A DNA stretch of 64,000 nucleotides, taken from contig NZ_JASCRR010000001.1 of NCBI RefSeq assembly GCF_030010215.1, forward strand, positions 124,001 to 188,000, read 5' to 3'. The notes beneath the pieces are model-generated. The model saw nothing but the letters and a program-made list of their open reading frames with translations. It had not been told where the DNA came from and ran no database searches. The DNA comes from Tianweitania sp. UT-5YL-CI-8. Its GTDB lineage: Bacteria > Pseudomonadota > Alphaproteobacteria > Rhizobiales > Rhizobiaceae. Below, piece after piece: positions 59,629 to 64,000 of the stretch (positions within the stretch are counted from its first letter, which is position 1; each line of letters starts with the position of its first letter). The translations under genes and the position numbers were made by a program.

Positions 59629-60300
59629 TCAAACCCCGCCGTCCATGGATAGTTTGGCCGCTGCTTTTGCCTTCAAAAGATGACGTTTCGAGGCTTTGCG
59701 GGCGGCTTTTTCGTCGCCGGAGGCGATGGATTCGAATATCTCCCTCATCTCCGCCAGGCTGCTTTGAGCTCTTCCTTCCAGGGACATCGAACGTCCTCGA
59801 AAGAAGCTGATCCTGGCCACCAAGCCGCGATGGACTTCCTCGAGGACGGGATTGCCGCAATTGGCAAGGATGATCGAATAGAAGTCCGCGGCGGTCATGA
59901 CCTGCGCCAGGCTGTCATTGCTGGACGCCGCCTCTTCGAACGCGAAGAGCGATTTCTCCAGCTCACGCAGTTGCTCCGGGCGGATTCGTGAGGCACAGCG
60001 TCCTGCCGCCTCGACTTCCAACAGCTCCCGGACCTCGTAGATGGCGGTGGCCTTTTCCCATGTAAGCGCCGGGATCGACGGTCCGCGATTGGGCACGATC
60101 TCGATCAGGCGTTCGGCCTCAAGGCTGCGTAGCGCCTCCCTTAGCGAAGGGCGGCTGATGCCGAGCTGTGTGCAAAGCTGACTTTCGATAAGACGGCTGC
60201 CCGGCTGGAACAGTCCGGAGAATATGGCAAGCCGCAGCTTGTCCACCGTCTCCTGCTGAACAGTTCGTGGCGAAATCCGCAAATTCAGGTCTGTGGGCAT
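59629..60300 (-). CDS. GntR-family (FCD) regulator of the vitamin B6 degradation cluster
   Basis: A 223-residue FadR-type regulator: helix-turn-helix LIESQLCTQLGISRPSLREA then LRSLEAERLIEIVPNRGPSI, and an all-helical FCD domain with the metal-ligand pattern (AADFYSIILANCGNPVLEEV). Its ATG at 60300 follows CGGATG-type sequence without a strong ribosome-binding site; an upstream in-frame ATG (60387) lies in the promoter. It is the upstream partner of the oxidase gene (47-base gap) and faces the hydrolase operon, so it probably controls both directions. The inducer may be a pyridoxine-pathway intermediate. Confidence 0.85.
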   Translation of the reverse strand: MPTDLNLRISPRTVQQETVDKLRLAIFSGLFQPGSRLIESQLCTQLGISRPSLREALRSLEAERLIEIVPNRGPSIPALTWEKATAIYEVRELLEVEAAGRCASRIRPEQLRELEKSLFAFEEAASSNDSLAQVMTAADFYSIILANCGNPVLEEVHRGLVARISFFRGRSMSLEGRAQSSLAEMREIFESIASGDEKAARKASKRHLLKAKAAAKLSMDGGV

Positions 60301-60378
60301 CCGGTACGTCTCATGGGCTCGGGTCGCGGCTGACGCATCATAGGTGACGACACCCAAATAGGACAGCAAGAATAGCCG

Positions 60379-60417
60379 GATTGTCAATTATCAAGATTGC
60401 AAGAATGTCAGACAATC
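60379..60417. promoter_or_regulatory. Candidate GntR operator region
   Basis: GATTGTC (60379-60385) is inverted as GACAATC (60411-60417), and the right half also contains TGTCAGACA (60406-60414), a small palindrome of FadR/FCD style. It lies between the divergent gntR and hydrolase genes, 67 bases upstream of the hydrolase start. Confidence 0.45.
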
Positions 60418-60483
60418 GGTGTTGACGACACCCGGCGTTTTGTGTTCCTCTTGGGTGAGAGAGGCGGCAGCGAGGATCACAAC

Positions 60484-61314
60484 ATGGCGGCAGAAAATCC
60501 TTGCGACCATCCGATTTCGCGGCGCATCTCCACGGGTCGAATCGAGTTGAATGTACGTGAAGCCGGCGGCGGACCGTTGATGCTGTTTTTCCATGGTATC
60601 ACCTCCAACTCGGCCGTTTTTACGCCAATGATGGCCAGGCTTTCGGATCGCTTCACGACCATTGCCGTCGATCAAAGAGGGCACGGTCTGAGCGACAAAC
60701 CGGAAAGCGCCTACGAGGCGAATGACTACGCCGACGACATCGCAGCTTTGATCCGTACCTTGGACAGAGGTCCAGCCATTCTCGTCGGCCATTCGCTCGG
60801 TTCGAGAAACTCGGTGACGGCCGCGGCTCGGTATCCGGATTTGATACGGTCAGTCGTGGCTATCGACTTCACGCCCTATATCGAGACCGAGGTGTTCGAC
60901 GCGCTTGAAGCCAGAGTGAATGCGGGGAACCAGCTTTTTCCCGATGTGGCGGCCGTGGAGAGCTATCTGGCCGGCCGATATCCGAACATTCCAGCCGATG
61001 CCATTAAGATCAGGGCCGAAAGCGGCTATCAGCCGGTCGTTGGCGGACTGCGTCCACTGGCTTCGCCCGAAGCCATGGCGCAGACTGCAAAAGGCCTTCG
61101 CGCCGACCTGACGCCTGTATATCGGGACGTAACGAGGCCCGTGCTCATCGTTCGTGGCGCAGAAAGCAAATTGGTCTCCGCAGCGGCGCTGGCAAGGACA
61201 AGTCGGCTGCGTCCAGACCTGCCGGTCGTCGTCGTTCCAGGCGCAGACCATTACGTCAACGAGGTCTCCCCCGAGATCACTCTGAAAGCTATCGTGAACT
61301 TCATCGACGCCTGA
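60484..61314 (+). CDS. (E)-2-(acetamidomethylene)succinate hydrolase (alpha/beta hydrolase)
   Basis: A 276-residue alpha/beta hydrolase: oxyanion motif FFHGITSNSAVF, TIAVDQRGHGLSDKP, the nucleophile elbow VGHSLGS with Ser104, the unusual acid Glu228 in RGAESKL (most relatives have Asp) and His256 in PGADHYVNE. A Ser-Glu-His triad at almost these positions is what I know for the Mesorhizobium loti enzyme that ends vitamin B6 pathway I. The reaction gives succinic semialdehyde, acetate, ammonia and CO2. GAGGA precedes ATG 60484. It is the first gene of the rightward operon, next to the oxygenase that makes its substrate. Confidence 0.9.
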   Translation: MAAENPCDHPISRRISTGRIELNVREAGGGPLMLFFHGITSNSAVFTPMMARLSDRFTTIAVDQRGHGLSDKPESAYEANDYADDIAALIRTLDRGPAILVGHSLGSRNSVTAAARYPDLIRSVVAIDFTPYIETEVFDALEARVNAGNQLFPDVAAVESYLAGRYPNIPADAIKIRAESGYQPVVGGLRPLASPEAMAQTAKGLRADLTPVYRDVTRPVLIVRGAESKLVSAAALARTSRLRPDLPVVVVPGADHYVNEVSPEITLKAIVNFIDA

Positions 61315-61355
61315 AGGCCCAACCGTCAATTTTAGTACGCAGCAGGATTCAGAAT

Positions 61356-62495
61356 ATGGCCAACGTGAATGCAACTTCCGGAAAAGCGCGACGCGCAGAG
61401 GTCGCCGGCGGCGGATTTGCCGGGCTGACGGCTGCCATCGCGCTCAGGCAGGCTGGCTGGGACGTCAGGCTGCATGAGAAAGGCCCGGAACTGCGGGCGT
61501 TCGGCGCGGGCATTTACCTCTGGTATAATGGGCTGCGCGTGCTCGAAGGTTTGGGCGCGCTCGACGAAGTTCTCGAAGGGTCGCACACGCCGCCGACCTA
61601 CGAGACCTGGATGCACAACAAGTCCGTCTCTAAGGAGACGTTCAACGGCCTGCCATGGCGTATCATGACACGGCGCCATCTGCACAATGCGCTGGTCAAT
61701 CGCGCTCACGCAGTCGGCGTCGAAATCCGCACCGGTTCCGAGGCGGTCGCCGCTGAAGCCGATGGCAAACTGACGCTCCAGACCGGTGAGGTTCTTGAAG
61801 CTGATCTGATCGTCGGCGCCGATGGCGTCGGCTCCAAGGTCCGGGATTCGCTCGGCTTCAAGCAGGATCGTTGGATATCGACCGATGGCATCATCCGGCT
61901 GATCGTGCCGCGCATGAAGAAGGAACTCGGACATGGCGAATGGGACAACACCATCGACATGTGGAACCATTGGCCGCGCGTACAGCGTATCCTCTATTCC
62001 CCCTGCAACAAGGACGAGCTCTATCTCGGCCTGATGGCGCCCGCAGCCGATCCGCGCGGCTCAGCGGTTCCGATCGACCTCGAAGTCTGGGTCGAGATGT
62101 TCCCTTTCCTGGAGCCGTGCCTGATCGAGGCGGCAAAGCTGAAAACTGCCCGCTACGATAAATATGAGACGACCAAGCTGGACAACTGGACGCGCGGCAA
62201 GGTTGCTCTTGTCGGCGATGCGGCCCATGCCATGTGCCCGGCGCTCGCGCAGGGCGCCGGCTGCTCCATGGTCAATGCCTTCAGCCTGTCTCAGGACCTC
62301 GCGGAAAACTCTTCGGTCGAGGACGCTCTGGTCGCGTGGGAGCAGCGCATCCGCCCCATCACCGATCGCTGCCAGGCCATCTCGGGCGACTACGCCGCCA
62401 ACCGCTCGCTCTCGAAGGGCAACATGTTCACGCCGGCGGCTCTGGAAGCAGCGCGTTACGATCCGCTGCGCCGCGTGTTCTCATGGCCGCAGTGA
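61356..62495 (+). CDS. 2-methyl-3-hydroxypyridine-5-carboxylate oxygenase (MHPCO)
   Basis: A 379-residue flavin hydroxylase with start MANVNATSGKARRAEVAGGG, FAD motif at residues 17-24 (AGGGFAGL), LRAFGAGIYLWYNGLRVLEG, LIVGADGVGSKVRDSLGFKQ, and VALVGDAAHAMCPALAQGAG (Asp288). Length and these segments match the Mesorhizobium loti MHPCO as I remember it almost residue for residue. The enzyme adds both atoms of O2 to 3-hydroxy-2-methylpyridine-5-carboxylate with NAD(P)H and opens the ring to (E)-2-(acetamidomethylene)succinate, the substrate of the upstream hydrolase. AGGA lies about 9 bases before the ATG. Confidence 0.93.
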   Translation: MANVNATSGKARRAEVAGGGFAGLTAAIALRQAGWDVRLHEKGPELRAFGAGIYLWYNGLRVLEGLGALDEVLEGSHTPPTYETWMHNKSVSKETFNGLPWRIMTRRHLHNALVNRAHAVGVEIRTGSEAVAAEADGKLTLQTGEVLEADLIVGADGVGSKVRDSLGFKQDRWISTDGIIRLIVPRMKKELGHGEWDNTIDMWNHWPRVQRILYSPCNKDELYLGLMAPAADPRGSAVPIDLEVWVEMFPFLEPCLIEAAKLKTARYDKYETTKLDNWTRGKVALVGDAAHAMCPALAQGAGCSMVNAFSLSQDLAENSSVEDALVAWEQRIRPITDRCQAISGDYAANRSLSKGNMFTPAALEAARYDPLRRVFSWPQ

Positions 62496-62562
62496 ATTCC
62501 GGCGATCTGGTAAGCAACTCAACAAGCGCGCAAGCAAGCCGCGCTCTCCTTGGGAGATAAGC

Positions 62563-63153
62563 ATGGATTACTCGGCCGAAGTCGAAAAACACTATAAGGT
62601 GCGTGGCTGGTATTCCGCCGTCCACGAAATACAGCATGACGGCGGCAAGCCGGGTGGCATACTCGTCAAGGCGGCGGTGGGTGTGATCATCCGCAATCCA
62701 TTCGCTGGAAAGTTCGTGGAGGACTTATCCGAACTGACGAAGCCGAGTGCGGCCATCGGCCATGCGCTTGGCGCGCGCGCAGCGGCCCTTCTCGGCGGCA
62801 GGCCGGTCGAAAGCTACGGCAAGGGCGGCATCGCCGGAACCTCCGGCGAACAGGAACATGTTGTGGCGTGCGTTACGACCGTGTTCGGAGACCCGCTGCG
62901 GGAGCAGGTGGGCGGCGGAGAAGCCTGGATTTCATCGGCCAGCAAGGTCGCGTCTGCCGGTACGTCGATCGACATCCCGCTTGCTCACAAGGACGAACTC
63001 TACATCCGCTCCCACTATGATGCGGTCACCTTCTGCGTGCCGGATGGGCCGCGCCCCGACGAACTGCTGATCTGCGTCGGCGTCGCCTCGGGCGGTCGCG
63101 TGCATCAGCGCGTCGGTGGCAAGACCGTGGCCGACCTTAAGTCGGCCAGCTAG
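62563..63153 (+). CDS. AA_synth (DUF1185) family protein, role unassigned
   Basis: A 196-residue protein of the amino-acid-synthesis-like family (PF06684): RGWYSAVHEIQHDGGKPGGI, VGVIIRNPFAGKFVEDLSEL, ALGARAAALLGGRPVESYGK and GIAGTSGEQEHVVACVTTVF, then DELYIRSHYDAVTFCVPDGP. Its structure is known for relatives, but no reaction is established. GGGAG precedes the ATG. Its position between MHPCO and the PEBP gene is shared, as I recall, with the M. loti cluster, so it probably takes part in vitamin B6 breakdown, perhaps by handling an unstable intermediate. That is inference. Confidence 0.85.
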   Translation: MDYSAEVEKHYKVRGWYSAVHEIQHDGGKPGGILVKAAVGVIIRNPFAGKFVEDLSELTKPSAAIGHALGARAAALLGGRPVESYGKGGIAGTSGEQEHVVACVTTVFGDPLREQVGGGEAWISSASKVASAGTSIDIPLAHKDELYIRSHYDAVTFCVPDGPRPDELLICVGVASGGRVHQRVGGKTVADLKSAS

Positions 63154-63183
63154 TTCGACCGAGATTCTGAAAGGACTGATTAC

Positions 63184-63642
63184 ATGCCCCTGAACATCAA
63201 AGACCTCAAGATTTCCTCTGCGGATTTCGAGCCGCTTGGAAGGCTGCGTGACGAACATGCCGGCGATAAGGGCAACGTCTTGCCCAAGCTGACGGTCAGC
63301 GGCGTTCCTGCCGAAGCGAAGGAACTGGCGGTCATCTGCCACGATCCCGATGCTCCCCTCGCCAACGGCTTTACGCATTGGACCGTCTACGGCATCGATC
63401 CTAAGACGACCGATCTGTCCGATGCGCAGGAGAAATTCCGCGTCGGTCCCAATGGCGCCGGCGGCATGCAGTATTACGGACCTCAGCCGCCCGCTGGCCA
63501 TGGCGATCATCACTATTATTTCTGGGTCTATGCGCTCGACACGAATGTCGAGGGAACGCCTACCCGCGAGGAATTTCTCGAAAAATATGCCGGCAACATC
63601 ATCGAGCAGAACCGGATAGTCGGCATCTACGAGAACAAGTGA
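63184..63642 (+). CDS. YbhB/YbcL (PEBP-like) family protein, role unassigned
   Basis: A 152-residue phosphatidylethanolamine-binding-protein-like protein: LVICHDPDAP with DPDAPLANGFTHWTVYGIDP is the signature ligand-site segment, then MQYYGPQPPAGHGDHHYYFW (a His-rich variant of GPxPPxGxGxHxYxF) and ENKtail. Bacterial members bind anionic ligands; no enzymatic role is known. No signal peptide. It is 30 bases after the AA_synth gene and 68 bases before the decarboxylase gene, thus within the operon. The conserved presence in this catabolic context suggests a ligand-carrier or cofactor role. Confidence 0.85.
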   Translation: MPLNIKDLKISSADFEPLGRLRDEHAGDKGNVLPKLTVSGVPAEAKELAVICHDPDAPLANGFTHWTVYGIDPKTTDLSDAQEKFRVGPNGAGGMQYYGPQPPAGHGDHHYYFWVYALDTNVEGTPTREEFLEKYAGNIIEQNRIVGIYENK

Positions 63643-63710
63643 AAGCCAGCGTTGGCGATCGATAACAAAAACAAAGACGATCGCCTTCGCCACTTAATGG
63701 GAGAATTGAA

Positions 63711-64000
63711 GTGACAGAGAACAGTTCCATCCGTCAGACGGTCTTCGACGAACTGGCGACAGCCACGAAGATACTGCTGAACGAAGGCATTCTGGATACG
63801 TTCGGGCACATCAGTGCGCGCGATCCGGAGGATCCCAGCAGCTTTTTCCTGGCCCAGAAGCTCGCGCCGGCCCTGATCACGGCCGACGATATGGTGCGTT
63901 TCAATCTGGACGGTGAGACGACGGACAACCGGCCGTCCTATCTGGAACGCTACATCCACAGCGAAATCTACAAGGCGCGGCCGGACGTGCAGTGCGTGCT
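63711..64000 (+). CDS. 3-hydroxy-2-methylpyridine-4,5-dicarboxylate decarboxylase-like (class II aldolase), partial
   Basis: The first 96 residues of a class II aldolase/adducin-family protein; the gene leaves the window. Visible: [40 protein letters not shown] (the phosphate/carboxylate-binding start), and [20 protein letters not shown], which leads into the metal-binding His segment. In the M. loti vitamin B6 cluster this position holds the Mn-dependent decarboxylase making the substrate of MHPCO, so I assign that role; a generic class II aldolase cannot be excluded until the rest is seen. The start is GTG (63711) with GGGAG upstream. Confidence 0.8.
   Translation, partial: MTENSSIRQTVFDELATATKILLNEGILDTFGHISARDPEDPSSFFLAQKLAPALITADDMVRFNLDGETTDNRPSYLERYIHSEIYKARPDVQCV

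Overview
The window looks like a replicon of a rhizobial alphaproteobacterium (Hyphomicrobiales, Mesorhizobium/Rhizobium/Phyllobacterium-like). Supporting signs are the high GC content, BA14K and DUF1236 proteins, a DUF892 ferritin-like protein, two perfect matches to the alphaproteobacterial general-stress sigma factor EcfG promoter (GGAAC-N16-CGTT), an erythronate catabolic operon, a glycine-betaine/stachydrine-type Rieske demethylase, and a vitamin B6 degradation cluster whose gene order matches the one I know from Mesorhizobium loti. No rRNA, tRNA or CRISPR was recognised.

Layout. 0-3 kb: end of a large-subunit catalase, a DUF6766 membrane protein, a thioredoxin-reductase-like scrap, and nadE. 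3.4-11 kb: LysR regulators, a pirin, a DUF5996-acetyltransferase fusion, an SDR/SnoaL pair and an exported M20 amidohydrolase. 11.4-12.7 kb: a gene graveyard (AraC, SDR and DppC-like permease remnants). 12.8-16.2 kb: deoC with a two-domain ALDH16-like dehydrogenase. 16.6-22.5 kb: a NarL-type two-component system, cell-envelope proteins (basic secreted protein, double BA14K, SH3-DUF1236) and a phospholipase-D/cardiolipin-synthase-like protein. The BA14K/SH3 gap carries three GACYTARGTC palindromes and an EcfG promoter. 22.6-25.1 kb: an internally deleted IS3-family element and a diguanylate cyclase gene broken by a frameshift, an in-frame deletion and an IS5-family insertion. 25.2-28.7 kb: GbcAB-like oxygenase system with a divergent LysR.

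28.7-38.2 kb: the most unusual block. It is a six-gene, translationally coupled operon with a glycosyltransferase fused to UDP-galactopyranose mutase, a glycosyltransferase, a Gfo/Idh/MocA oxidoreductase, a zinc-type dehydrogenase, a glycosyltransferase fused to a GH1-like domain, and a last glycosyltransferase. A perfect EcfG promoter lies upstream and a terminator hairpin downstream. No product has predicted membrane segments, so a stress-induced galactofuranose-type glycoside is a plausible product. Small stress-type genes follow (42-aa membrane peptide, DUF6894-like, DUF892, Crp/Fnr).

40.2-52.2 kb: a divergent acid-sugar locus. gntR-denD-otnK-otnC-otnI plus a GlcG/HbpS-like gene run left (D-erythronate to dihydroxyacetone phosphate). 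A CUT2 (ribose-type) ABC transporter, an LVIVD propeller and an FAD oxidoreductase run right. AACTGG/CCAGTT inverted repeats between them are candidate GntR operators. 52.6-58 kb: an FAD monooxygenase, a decayed polyamine-type permease, an amidase and a nitronate monooxygenase. 58-64 kb: vitamin B6 degradation (pyridoxine 4-oxidase-like, GntR, acetamidomethylene-succinate hydrolase, MHPC oxygenase, two conserved genes of unassigned role, and the start of the dicarboxylate decarboxylase), running off the right edge.
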